64,000 nt of DNA from Luteococcus japonicus (GTDB lineage Bacteria; Actinomycetota; Actinomycetes; Propionibacteriales; Propionibacteriaceae). The notes beneath the pieces are model-generated. The model had not been told where the DNA came from. It searched no databases and saw only the letters and a list, made by a program, of their open reading frames with translations. Of the stretch, positions 8,905-17,595 are shown one piece after another (within the stretch, counting starts at the first letter, position 1; every line of letters begins with the position of its first letter). Where the stretch lies: the NCBI RefSeq assembly GCF_003752415.1, contig NZ_RKHG01000001.1, positions 62,001 through 126,000 on the forward strand, read 5' to 3'. Both the position numbers and the translations under genes were made by a program.

Positions 8905-9380
8905 ATGTCCCAGCTGATCACCACCTATCTCCAGGACCACCTCGCAGGATCCACCGCTGGCATCGAATCCTTCGACCGCGTAGCCGAGGGCCATTCCGAC
9001 GAGGCTGTTCGCAGCGTCGTCGCGGCCCTGGCCGACGAGATCCCCGTGCGGACAAGGCCTCGCTCGAGGGCATCATGGAGCGCATCGGTGCCAAGCCCTC
9101 CACCGTGAAGAATGCCGGGGCATGGCTGGGGGAGAAGGCAGGCCGCCTGAAGCCCAACGAGCGCCTCGCCCAGCGCTCCCCGCTGTCGGACCTCGTCGAG
9201 CTGGAGATGCTCGTCACTGCGGTCCACGGCAAGGGTCTGCTCTGGAAGGGTCTGGTGCAGCTCAATGACCAGCGGCTCGACTTGGCGGGACTCGAGGAAC
9301 TGGCCCGTCGTGCCGACCACCAGGAGGCGACGCTGGAAGAGCTCCGCCGCAGCCAGGTGGGCAAGCTGTTGGTCGAGTGA
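8905..9380 (+). pseudogene. Conserved actinobacterial protein with a frameshift
   Basis: The N-terminus (MSQLITTYLQDHLAGS, then IESFDRVAEGHSDEAVR) and C-terminus (ADKASLEGIMERIGAKP, GAWLGEKAGRLKPNERL, SPLSDLVELEMLVTAVHGK) belong to one helical protein of about 157 residues that I have seen as a hypothetical family in actinobacteria. They are in different frames; a one-base change at the C run 9042-9045 joins them. An AGGAG lies just before the ATG. The biochemical role is unknown. It may be a real lesion or a sequencing error. Confidence 0.65.
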
Positions 9381-9422
9381 GGGCCCCGTGTGACACCAGG
9401 ACAACCAACGAAAGGAAGACCC

Positions 9423-9620
9423 ATGACGAGCACCCCCGAATCCCCCCGCGACCTCGCCGACCAGGTCCAGGAGGCGCTGGCCCACCCCACGGAGCAGTTC
9501 TCCGAGGGCCAGACTGCGGGAAACGCCATCCGCAACTCCGCGGACGAAGTGGCGCAGCAGGCCTCCGACATCGATGCCGGTGACATCGACGACCTCGTCG
9601 AGCGCCAAGCCAACTCCTGA
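9423..9620 (+). CDS. Small acidic hypothetical protein
   Basis: A 65-residue, strongly acidic, Gln/Asp-rich protein with no membrane segment, Cys or recognisable motif. It is preceded by GAAAGGAAGACCC, a usable ribosome-binding site, and follows the frameshifted conserved gene by 42 bases in the same direction. Composition and third-position GC look coding. Function is unknown. Confidence 0.55.
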   Translation: MTSTPESPRDLADQVQEALAHPTEQFSEGQTAGNAIRNSADEVAQQASDIDAGDIDDLVERQANS

Positions 9621-9688
9621 GGTCCCGCACCCCCCTGGGCTGCCATCCTTCGCCAGGTCCGGCGAATCTGGCTGCCCGGGGTAGGCCG

Positions 9689-10783
9689 TCATCCCGTAGG
9701 GTCCGACCCTCCCGAGGCTGCTCGGAGCACCGCCAGATGTGCCTCGACGCACGCGTCCAGGCCGGCGGCCTCCGCGGCGGCGCGGCGCACCAGGGCACGA
9801 TCAAGACGCTCAGCCACGGTCACGGCCGCCGCCAGCGCCTCCAGCCGGTCCGCATCGACGGCGTCGGAGTGGTCGGGCACGACCACCCCGGCGCCATCGG
9901 CCACGGCCTCACTGACCCCGCCTCGCCCCAGGGCCACCACCGGGGTACCGCACAGGGCCTGCTCCACGCACACCAGGCCGAAGGGTTCGTCCCAGTCCGG
10001 GGTCACCAGCGCCACGGCACTGGCCCCGACGACGCGCGCCAGCTCCCGCCTGTCCAGGTGACCGGCCATCGTCACCCGTTCGTCCAGCAGCGGCTCCAGT
10101 ACCCGACGCACGTAGCCCTGGTCGCTCGGCGGCCCCACCAGGACCAGGCGACGCCCCAGCCGACGGGCAACCTGGACGGCTCGGTGGGGGGCCTTCTCCG
10201 GGGCCAACCGCCCCACCCACACCAAGTCCCCGTCGGGGGATCCGGGTCCCAACGGCCACACCGAGGGGTCCACTCCGTTGGGCACCACCGCAACCTCCCT
10301 CAGCGTCGTCCACTGCGCGGCGAGGGCTCGTGACACGGCCACGTACCGGGCCGTTGGTGCCGCCAGCGCCGCCCCCAGTTCCATCCAGGGGAAGGGCGGT
10401 GTGTGCAAGGTGGTGACCACCGGCGCCGGAAGGGCCCCCGACAGTGACATCGGGAGGTGGTGCAAGGTGTGGTTCGCGATCACGTCCAGGTCACTGCGGG
10501 CGGCCAACATGGCGCACGAGGCGGTGAAGGCGTGGTGGTCCGCGAGGAACCAGGCTTCGGGTATCTGGGCGTCCCGCAGCGCCACCTCCGACAGCGGCGG
10601 CAAGGGCGGATAGGTGAACAGTTCATCGGCCAAGGTGTCCGGCGTGCCGGCGGCGGCGTGCAGGGCGACGTAGTGGCCCCGGGCCCTGAAGCCCGTCACG
10701 AGCTCGGCGGTGATGGACTCCATGCCTCCCGCGTAGGGGCGCGCCAGGCAGTTGCGGTTCGTGGCCAGGACGGCGATCCTCAC
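9689..10783 (-). CDS. Glycosyltransferase family 4
   Basis: A 364-residue GT-B enzyme. The N-terminus RIAVLATNRNCLARPYAGGMES is the glycine-rich acceptor loop. VPNGVDPSVWP begins the donor domain, VWVGRLAPEKAPHRAV is the GT4 hallmark, and the EPFGLVCVEQALCGTPVVAL segment carries the EX7E-type donor-binding pair. The GTG start overlaps the preceding gene's stop by four bases. It is the last gene of the nine-gene glycan operon. It probably moves a hexose from a nucleotide sugar to a glycan or lipid; the substrate is unknown. Confidence 0.88.
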   Translation of the reverse strand: MRIAVLATNRNCLARPYAGGMESITAELVTGFRARGHYVALHAAAGTPDTLADELFTYPPLPPLSEVALRDAQIPEAWFLADHHAFTASCAMLAARSDLDVIANHTLHHLPMSLSGALPAPVVTTLHTPPFPWMELGAALAAPTARYVAVSRALAAQWTTLREVAVVPNGVDPSVWPLGPGSPDGDLVWVGRLAPEKAPHRAVQVARRLGRRLVLVGPPSDQGYVRRVLEPLLDERVTMAGHLDRRELARVVGASAVALVTPDWDEPFGLVCVEQALCGTPVVALGRGGVSEAVADGAGVVVPDHSDAVDADRLEALAAAVTVAERLDRALVRRAAAEAAGLDACVEAHLAVLRAASGGSDPTG

Positions 10784-11574
10784 GGCCCCGCCTGTCCGGC
10801 AGCGTCGTCCTCGCACAGGCTGTCCTGCGTCGGCAGTGCCTTCAGGTAGCGGGAGAAGCCGGCCGGTGCCCGGCCCCGCAGGCGACTCGACGTGACGACG
10901 CGGTGGCGGTCAGTGGAGCTCACGACCACCCCCTGTTGACGCCGCAGTCGCTCCACCAGGTCCACGTCCTCATGGGCGCCAATGGCGGCGAAGCCTCCCA
11001 CCGCCAGGTAGGCGCTTGCCCGGAAGCCGAGGTTCGCGCCGTGCACGTGGTGATGGCCCTCTCGCAGGTCGTGGCGCTGCAGCCAGGCCCGCATCCTCCC
11101 GGGATCGAGGCGCCCGTCGGGGACGACCGTGCCCACGAGCACGTCGATGCCCGCGGTGGCGCAGCGCACCTGCTCGTCGAGCCAGTTGCGGGGCACGTGG
11201 GTGTCGGCGTCGGTACAAGCGATCCACAGCGACCGGGGATCCTCCGTCCCGTGCTGCGCCAGGGCCCAGTCGACCCCCGCTCGCCGTGCGGCCCCCACAT
11301 TGCGAACCGTGACCGGCAGCGTGTCGCAGCCGTGCGCCCGAGCCACCTCGGCGCTCCGGTCGGTGCACCCGTCCAGCACCACGAGGCGACGCACCACCAC
11401 GTCGGGACGGATGGCCGCCAGCGCGACGACGGCCCCGTCCAGATGCTTGAGGGTGCCTGGGAGGGCGTCTTGTTCGTTGCAGGCCGGCACCACCACGGTG
11501 AGGGAGGTGACACGCGTGGGGTGGCCTCTCTCATCCGGGCCCCGTGCTGCGGACATTCGTGCCAGGGCGCTCAC
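10780..11574 (-). CDS. Glycosyltransferase family 2
   Basis: A 264-residue GT-A enzyme with TVVVPACNEQDALPGTLKHLD at the N-terminus, a VVLDGCTDRSAEVA nucleotide-binding turn, the metal-binding DxD variant CTDADTHVP, and the acceptor motif GAHEDVDLVERL. The GTG start lies in a GTGA overlap with the upstream PIG-L gene. The longer frame would run deep into that gene. Similar GT2 proteins sit beside PIG-L deacetylases in other actinobacteria as far as I recall, which suggests a shared glycolipid or glycan pathway. Substrate not deducible. Confidence 0.87.
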   Translation of the reverse strand: MSALARMSAARGPDERGHPTRVTSLTVVVPACNEQDALPGTLKHLDGAVVALAAIRPDVVVRRLVVLDGCTDRSAEVARAHGCDTLPVTVRNVGAARRAGVDWALAQHGTEDPRSLWIACTDADTHVPRNWLDEQVRCATAGIDVLVGTVVPDGRLDPGRMRAWLQRHDLREGHHHVHGANLGFRASAYLAVGGFAAIGAHEDVDLVERLRRQQGVVVSSTDRHRVVTSSRLRGRAPAGFSRYLKALPTQDSLCEDDAAGQAGP

Positions 11575-12953
11575 CTCCCACCTCGTGTCACCGCTGGTCG
11601 ATGCGGCGCGCTGAGGGTGATGGTCACGTCGTCGTCGGTGTAGCGGGCCGTCGTGGGCCACAGGCTGTCCAACTGGGCCTCGACGAGCCGTCCATCCAGG
11701 GGGATCTCACGAGTGGGTCGTCGCCAATGGGCCGCCAGAACGGTGCCATCGCCGTCCAACAGGCTCATCACGGCCGACAGAGTCGCCATCAGCGCGGCTC
11801 CATCGAGGAAGTATCCGACCTCGGAGAGCACCACCAGGTCAACGGGGCCCTCCAGCTCCGGCAGGACCGACGGCAGGGAACCCTGACGCCAGTCGACATT
11901 GGTGATGTGGCGATCGCGGGCCACTCGCAGGGCCTCGGCCGAGTGGTCCACAGCCACGACCTCGCGCGCCTGGGCGGCCAGGGCCGCGGTCAGGCGCCCG
12001 GTGGAACAACCCAGGTCGAGCACCCGTCCCAGCATCTGGTGCGGCAGGATGGCCTCCACCAGGGCCTGGCGGCGTGCCTCGTACCAGCTGGTCTCGACGT
12101 GCCACGGGTCGTCACCGTGCTCGAACATTGCGTTGAACTCACCCGGCGCGACGGTACCCGGCACGCGGCGGTGGGGCAGCGCGCCGTCGGGATCGATGAG
12201 CACGTCGGCCACCCGCTCGGCACGCTGTCGGGCCTGACCGGTCAGTACCGGGCCGGCCCCGGGGGCCCTGCCGAATGGGGTGTGCTGGCTCTCGAAGCAG
12301 TCCAGCGCACGGCCCCGACGGTGCAGCGCGTCGGCACCCGGGCAGGACAGCACCAGGTCAGCGACGGGGAGGTCTTCGTGGGTGCCCCAGTGCCATAGCC
12401 ACACCGGGTAGGCGATGCAGGAGACACCGGTGTCGACGGCGGCGGCCCGTGCCACCCGGCCCAGGGCGTCGTGGTCGGCACGCCCGTCGTGGGACCAAGG
12501 AGCGACCAGCAACAGGCCTTCGTGCCGGTGCCACTGCAGCAGGTCGTCTATCAGCTCCTTCAGCGCCAGGTGGGTGTCCGCCTCGCCCAGTCGCCCGTCG
12601 GGCAGGCCCCAGTGTTCGGCAGGCGCCAGACCCAGTTCGTCCAGGGCTGCGGTGAGTTCGTCGCTTCGGACATCGGCCAGGTCGGTCCGCGAGAGGCAGG
12701 GGGAGTGGGGGTGCGAGGCCTCCCCGCGGGTGGCGATGACGACCTCGATCGCCGCGCCGGTTGCTGCCAAGGCTGCCAGCGTCGCCCCCAACCCCAGGGT
12801 CTCGTCGTCGGGGTGTGCCGAGAGCACGACGATGCGGTCGAAGCGTTCGCCCAGGCCGGTCAGGTCGACGACGGGCAGCTCAGCCCAGGGTACTGCGGTC
12901 AGCCACTGGCCCTCCGGTCGGCCGTCTTCGGCCGCGCTCCAGCGCTCACCCAT
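11571..12953 (-). CDS. PIG-L deacetylase fused to SAM methyltransferase
   Basis: A 460-residue bifunctional protein. Residues 30-250 form a PIG-L/LmbE domain with the zinc motif HPDDETLGLG and the second metal site SHDGRADHDALG. These enzymes remove acetyl groups from GlcNAc-type sugars. Residues 280-450 form a NodS-like class I methyltransferase with VLDLGCSTGRLTAALA and a VVLSEVGYFLDG post-motif. The start ATG (MGERWSAAEDG) overlaps the upstream stop by eight bases. The fusion implies deacetylation of an amino sugar followed by methylation of the same molecule. It is the central modifying enzyme of the operon. Confidence 0.88.
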   Translation of the reverse strand: MGERWSAAEDGRPEGQWLTAVPWAELPVVDLTGLGERFDRIVVLSAHPDDETLGLGATLAALAATGAAIEVVIATRGEASHPHSPCLSRTDLADVRSDELTAALDELGLAPAEHWGLPDGRLGEADTHLALKELIDDLLQWHRHEGLLLVAPWSHDGRADHDALGRVARAAAVDTGVSCIAYPVWLWHWGTHEDLPVADLVLSCPGADALHRRGRALDCFESQHTPFGRAPGAGPVLTGQARQRAERVADVLIDPDGALPHRRVPGTVAPGEFNAMFEHGDDPWHVETSWYEARRQALVEAILPHQMLGRVLDLGCSTGRLTAALAAQAREVVAVDHSAEALRVARDRHITNVDWRQGSLPSVLPELEGPVDLVVLSEVGYFLDGAALMATLSAVMSLLDGDGTVLAAHWRRPTREIPLDGRLVEAQLDSLWPTTARYTDDDVTITLSAPHRPAVTRGGR

Positions 12954-13260
12954 CGCAACGCCCCATTGACTGGCGGCCGAGATCGACCAGGCTGCGTTCG
13001 GCATGGTGCTGGCGCAGGTAGACGGTCAGGTCACCCACCAGCCGGGCATGCCGCTCGTCGCCCGTCATGGGTCCCGGCCCCAGGGCGTGGCCGGCGATGG
13101 TGAGCGCCTGCTCCCCGACCTCGGCGACCACGCACCGCACCCGCGCGGCCAGGAGTGCGCCCTTCCTCAGGGTGTGGAGGTAGTGCCTGAAACCTGGTGG
13201 GTCGGCCAGACCCGCACCCACAGCGGACAGATGCGGGGCAAGTGCCAGGGCGGCGGTCAC
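12946..13260 (-). CDS. Acyl-CoA-dehydrogenase-like C-terminal module (short)
   Basis: A 104-residue protein resembling only the C-terminal helical part of acyl-CoA dehydrogenases, with GFRHYLHTLRKGALLAAR and DLTVYLRQHHAERSLVDLG. A full enzyme is about 380 residues and needs an N-terminal FAD-binding half that is not here. The GTG start is in a GTGA overlap with the upstream glycosyltransferase, so it is translated as a separate small protein, unless a deletion removed the front of a larger gene. It may be a relic or a repurposed helical subunit. Confidence 0.55.
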   Translation of the reverse strand: MTAALALAPHLSAVGAGLADPPGFRHYLHTLRKGALLAARVRCVVAEVGEQALTIAGHALGPGPMTGDERHARLVGDLTVYLRQHHAERSLVDLGRQSMGRCDG

Positions 13261-14660
13261 GTCGCCCCGGGGCAGGGTGTCAACGTCGGTAATGGGGTCC
13301 TTCTGGTGGGGGGCTTGGTGGGTGGGGTTTGATCCTGGGGTTGAGGTGGTTGGGGGACAGGTGGGCAGGACGGGCCGGGGAAGTCTCCGTTGGCAAGGCC
13401 GCGCCACAACTCCTCGACGCTCGTGGCGGGCGTGGGCACTGGGGTCCACTGTGAGGGGGCCGGATGCAATGGCCAGGTGCGACCGGTGGGCACGTGGCAG
13501 GCGGTCAGTGGAGCTTGGGACCCGGGATCTTCGAGGCCGTCGGCAAGATCTTGACCCGCGGCAACGGCCTGTCCGATCAGTCCTGCCAAGGTGATGCCGG
13601 ACAGCACACCCACCTCGCGTGCCCGGACCAGCCAGCGAACCCCGGCCGGTGGCTCCCCGACGGTGTGGATCCGGGGATCAGCCAGCGCATCTGCGACGAC
13701 CTCATCAAGGCCCGTCACCCAGACATGGCAGTCGGTGTTCGTCACCAGCGGGGCCAGGATCGACAGCGTCTGCGCCGGGGTGAGCGCCACTGCCTGCAGG
13801 GTCACCGCGACGTCAGGGACGGTCCAGACCAGGCGGGGGTCACGGGCTCCGGGAACGGTGATCAACGGGGCCAGACGCAGGGCCTCAGCGTCCTTGTCCA
13901 CGCGGCGCTGCTCCGTGCTGTCGCGGCCGGCGAAGTCAGGGCCGTCGTGCCAGGCCACTGCCTGCGGCACGTGGCACAAGGATCCCCCGGACAGGCGCCA
14001 GCGGTGCGCCAGCTCCCAGTCCTCACCGCCGTAACCGCGGAATTCCGCAAAGCCACCAAGCTCGGCGAAGTGCTGGGCGGGCAGGGCCATGGCGGCGGAG
14101 ATGACGAAACGGTAGGAGGTGTCGTCAGCCCCGGCCAGATTGCGGGTGATGGCGTAACCCTCGGCCAGCCACTGTGGCTCCTCCAGCACAGGAGGCCGCG
14201 GTGGCATGTCCCCCTCGGCACTGCCCCGAGGGTGCGCGTCCAGCCACCGCCGCACCATGTCGAGGTCCCAGCCGGTCAGGTCCGCGTGGCGGCGTCGTCC
14301 GACGCACAGCATCGGTCGGGCGGCCGAGACCACCGCATGGTGCATGGCGGCCAGGAAACCGGCTTCCGGCATCATGTCCCCGTCCAGGAAGACCGGCACC
14401 TGGCCGCGGGCGGTCCCGGCTCCCAGGTTGCGGGCCGCCGCCGCACGAAAACCGTCATCGGACTGCCGGACGATCCGTACCGCGTAGGGGTGGGTGCCGA
14501 CGCGTGGCGGCTCGGGGGAGCCGTCATCCGCCACGACCACCTCGAAGCACCCGGCGGGGAAGTCCTGCATGTCGAGGGCGACCAGCAACCGGTCGAGTCC
14601 ATTCTGGTCGCGGTACCAGGGCACCACGACGCTGACCTCGGGCGCATCAAGGCCGTTCAC
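13257..14660 (-). CDS. Glycosyltransferase family 2 with Pro-rich tail
   Basis: A 467-residue protein. Residues 8-230 are a GT-A fold: VSVVVPWYRDQNGLDRLL, VVADDGSPEPP, the DxD in VFLDGDMMPE, and FRGYGGEDWELAHRW as the catalytic ED motif of chondroitin-polymerase-like GT2 enzymes. Residues 280-400 look like a separate alpha/beta region without clear motifs. The last 40 residues are almost only Pro, Thr, Gln and charged residues. The GTG start overlaps the upstream frame by four bases. The acceptor is unknown. Confidence 0.85.
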   Translation of the reverse strand: MNGLDAPEVSVVVPWYRDQNGLDRLLVALDMQDFPAGCFEVVVADDGSPEPPRVGTHPYAVRIVRQSDDGFRAAAARNLGAGTARGQVPVFLDGDMMPEAGFLAAMHHAVVSAARPMLCVGRRRHADLTGWDLDMVRRWLDAHPRGSAEGDMPPRPPVLEEPQWLAEGYAITRNLAGADDTSYRFVISAAMALPAQHFAELGGFAEFRGYGGEDWELAHRWRLSGGSLCHVPQAVAWHDGPDFAGRDSTEQRRVDKDAEALRLAPLITVPGARDPRLVWTVPDVAVTLQAVALTPAQTLSILAPLVTNTDCHVWVTGLDEVVADALADPRIHTVGEPPAGVRWLVRAREVGVLSGITLAGLIGQAVAAGQDLADGLEDPGSQAPLTACHVPTGRTWPLHPAPSQWTPVPTPATSVEELWRGLANGDFPGPSCPPVPQPPQPQDQTPPTKPPTRRTPLPTLTPCPGAT

Positions 14661-15693
14661 CGGGTCACCCCCGCGCTCAGCAACCGGTCCAGGGCAGCCC
14701 ATGCCTCGGCGGGGGTGGGGCCCACCGGGGTGCCCGGGGCCAGCCAGGTCGAACCGGGATCGAGGAGGCAGGCCCGCACATCCGCAGTAGGGTCGGCAAT
14801 GATCCTCACCACACCGGGGCAGCGCGCCAGCAGTTCTCGAACCCAGGGACCGTCTGACACCAAGGGGCGTCGCCCGGCCGCGATCCAACTGCCGATCGAG
14901 CCGGAGGCCGACAGATGTGCGTGGTGGGCCAGCGGAACCGCCACCTGCCGCGCGCGCTCCACCAGCGCCTCGTCGTCCAGATAACCGGTGAGCTCCCAGG
15001 ACAGATCGCGGCCGTGGCACTGGCGGGCCAGAACCTCCACGAGGTCCTCATGCCCCTGGGCGACGGTCCCGAGCGCCAGCACGCCCCGCAGGCCGGCACC
15101 GGAGGCGGCCTCGATGGCCTCGGCGTGCCCCTTGCCCGGATAGACGAAACCGAGGACGGCCACGACGGGTTCGGGGCCACGACCGTCGTCGACCGGTGAC
15201 GCCATCGGCTCGACCAGCGGCAGGGGCACGACAAACACCTTGCGCAGCTGGGCCTCGCGCTCGGCCGAACTCGTCCCCGGGGGGAGGCAGGCACCCAGCA
15301 ACTGCCGCTCGTGCTCGCTCGCGACCACCACCAGACGCGCAGACCTGAGGACCGGGTACAGGCATGCCGCCGTCGCGTGTACCGAACTGCGCCCTCGGCC
15401 GGGCTCGGCACGTCGTGCAGGGTGACACTGGTGGGACACCGCTCGGCCAGCGCCTCCACGACACCGGGCGTGTCACCGAGCAGCTCATCGTTCAGGTGGA
15501 GGTGCACCCCCGCGGCCGGAGGGAGGGCAGTGAGGACCTCGTCGACGCCCATTCGCGGACCATCGGGAAGGCGCACGACGCGAACACCGGGCGCGTGGGT
15601 CAGCAGCCCGAGTGCGTGGCGCACGATGCCGTGGTCGTCCGGGCCGGGCACCACGTGCACCACACCGTCGGCGGCCTGATTGGGGGCGTTCAC
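14657..15693 (-). pseudogene. GT4-like glycosyltransferase split by a frameshift
   Basis: The GTG start (VNAPNQAADGVVHVVPGPDDHG) overlaps the upstream stop, and the frame runs to SVTLHDVPSPAEGAVRYTRR. The remainder continues in another frame as AACLYPVLRSARLVVVASEHE, VVAVLGFVYPGKGHAEAIEAA and SGSIGSWIAAGRRPLVSD. A one-base change between 15361 and 15380 would fuse them into about 345 residues, the normal size of such an enzyme. The stop still overlaps the next gene in the same way as elsewhere in the operon, so the lesion is recent or an error. Without correction the protein is not made whole. Confidence 0.75.
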
Positions 15694-16589
15694 CGGGCGC
15701 CCTGCACGGTCTGCCAGCCGTCCCCGGTGCGCCGTACCAGTCCGAGGCCCTCGAACTCCTCCAGCCAGCCGGTCATGCAATCGCTGCCCCACCGTGCTCG
15801 AAAGAGCGCGGCATTGCGCACGATGTCCTCCACATGTTCGACGGGAGGCCGCGAGACGGGGTGGTGCTGGTGGTAGGCGTCGGCACCGCCAACCCAGCAG
15901 ATCCCGCCACCGGCCGTTCCCAGGCGGCGGGCGAAGTCGGTGTCCTCGCCGCCGTAACCCTCGTAGGCCTCGTCGAAGCCACCAGCCGCGGCGTGGTCGG
16001 CGGCGGTGATCGCATAGCTCAACGACCAGAACAACCGCAGGTCAGTTCCGGGGACCAGCGCGCCGGCCGCCGGGTCGGGACGGGCAGTGTGTGGGGCCCG
16101 GTGCGAGCGCACCATCTGCCAGTCAATGCGTGGCGTGCTGGCGGGGTCGCTGCCCGGCAGGTCGACTCGAGCGTTGGGGCCGAGGTAGGTCACCGGCCCG
16201 CACCAGACCACCGGTCCGCTGCCCAGGCCCGGTGGGCGGGGCGAGGACATGGCGTCGGCGTAACGCTGCAACAGGAACGGATCGGCCAGGCAGTCGACGT
16301 CCAACAGGACCAGATTGGCGCTGTCAGCGGCCGCCACGCCCAGGTTGCGGGCCCGGGCCAGCGGAAGTCGGGAGGGATCGGCATCCATCGCCACGAGGGT
16401 GATGGGCAGCCCCAGCTCTGCACCGGTGGGCTCGGCCAGGGCTCCCGCCCGGTCGTCGGCCATCGCGACCACGACCACCCGCGTGGCGGGCAGGACCTGG
16501 TCGGCCAGCGAGGACAGGCAGCGCCGCAGATGTTCATGGCGGCCGTGGACGATGACCACGACGGCGAGCTCGGGTGATCCGCTGTTCAT
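15690..16589 (-). CDS. Glycosyltransferase family 2
   Basis: A 299-residue GT-A enzyme: LAVVVIVHGRHEHLRRCL, PLARARNLGVAAADSANLVLLDVDC (the DxD region), and EGYGGEDTDFARRLG as the catalytic motif. A galactosyltransferase-type C-terminal segment follows. The ATG lies in an ATGA overlap. It is related in layout to the other large GT2 of this operon (same GYGGED motif), so the two may add neighbouring residues to one glycan. Confidence 0.87.
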   Translation of the reverse strand: MNSGSPELAVVVIVHGRHEHLRRCLSSLADQVLPATRVVVVAMADDRAGALAEPTGAELGLPITLVAMDADPSRLPLARARNLGVAAADSANLVLLDVDCLADPFLLQRYADAMSSPRPPGLGSGPVVWCGPVTYLGPNARVDLPGSDPASTPRIDWQMVRSHRAPHTARPDPAAGALVPGTDLRLFWSLSYAITAADHAAAGGFDEAYEGYGGEDTDFARRLGTAGGGICWVGGADAYHQHHPVSRPPVEHVEDIVRNAALFRARWGSDCMTGWLEEFEGLGLVRRTGDGWQTVQGAR

Positions 16590-17595
16590 CGGCCCTCCTG
16601 GGCATCGAGCAGGCCGGGGTGCGCGCGTGCCACGTCGGAGATGGCGGCGGCGGCGCGGCGTGCGCCGAGTCCGTCGTGCCAGCGCGCCCAGCCCTGGCCG
16701 CCGAGGGCAAGGGCCTGCTCCACGAGGGCGAGCCACTGTTCGTGGTCGGGTGATCGTTCGCAGCACACGGCCAGACCGGCGGCCTCCAGGGCGCGGGCGG
16801 TGTGCAGTTGCTCGTCGAAGGGTCGGGGCTCGGCGACGACGACGGCCGGCCGTCGGGCTGCTGCCACCTCGGCGACGGCATTCTGGCCGGCGTGACAGAT
16901 GACGACGGAGGCAGCGTGCAGCTCCCCCCAGACCTCGTCACCGGTTCCTGACGGCTTGTACCAATTCCAGCCGGGCATGGCCGCCGCCAGGCGCGCCGGA
17001 TCGGGGCCGGTGCCACCCCCACGGCCCCACAGCACCAGCCCGTGCTGTCCAGGGAAGCCTCGGGAAGCGGGGCCGAGTCGAAGCGGGTGAGGGCTCCGAC
17101 GTGGTCAGTCTTGTCCAGCCAGACCACGGGCCACCAGGGCTCCGGGCAGTCGGCCGGCCAGGGTGCGAGCAACCGCGTCGCCACCCCGTAGCAGGCGCGG
17201 TGGGCCGTGTCGTCTCGCTGACCGCGCATGGCGACGACGACGGTGGGCACGCCCAGCAACCGGGCAAGCAGCGTCACCTCCACTGAGACATCGACGACCA
17301 GCACCTCGGGGCGGTGTGCGACCAACCATCGGGCCAGGGCACCCATCCGGGACCGGTAGGCGTCATGGTCCAGCGGGGCCCAGTGCAGGGTACCGCCCGC
17401 GGTGGGATCCTGGTGGTTGCCCTCGACGGGCACGGCGTCGTCTGCCAGTTCCACCCACGCGCCCTGCCACCCCTGCGGGCGCGGCAGGGTGGATAGTCCC
17501 GTCACCTCGTGGCCGAGCGCCGTCACCTCGTGGCAGATGGCTGTGGCCCGCGAGACATGACCTGCCCCGTGGTGGTGGACGTAGTAGCCGATCAT
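16586..17595 (-). pseudogene. MurG-like GT-B glycosyltransferase split by a frameshift
   Basis: The front part starts MIGYYVHHHGAGHVSRATAI, a GT28/MurG-like glycine- and His-rich loop, and continues to WLDKTDHVGALTRFDS. The back part, in another frame, has LVLWGRGGGTGPD, VVICHAGQNAVAEVAAARRPAV and EPRPFDEQLHTARAL, the donor-binding half. A one-base change at 17041-17060 restores about 336 residues. The 5' and 3' gene overlaps match the rest of the operon. It is either a fresh null mutation or a sequencing error in a G/C-rich stretch. Confidence 0.78.

Noticed and set aside
13464-14984. A 506-codon plus-strand frame across the GT2 gene of the glycan operon
   Set aside because: Antisense to a glycosyltransferase with clear motifs and coupled start; no ribosome-binding site or known domain.
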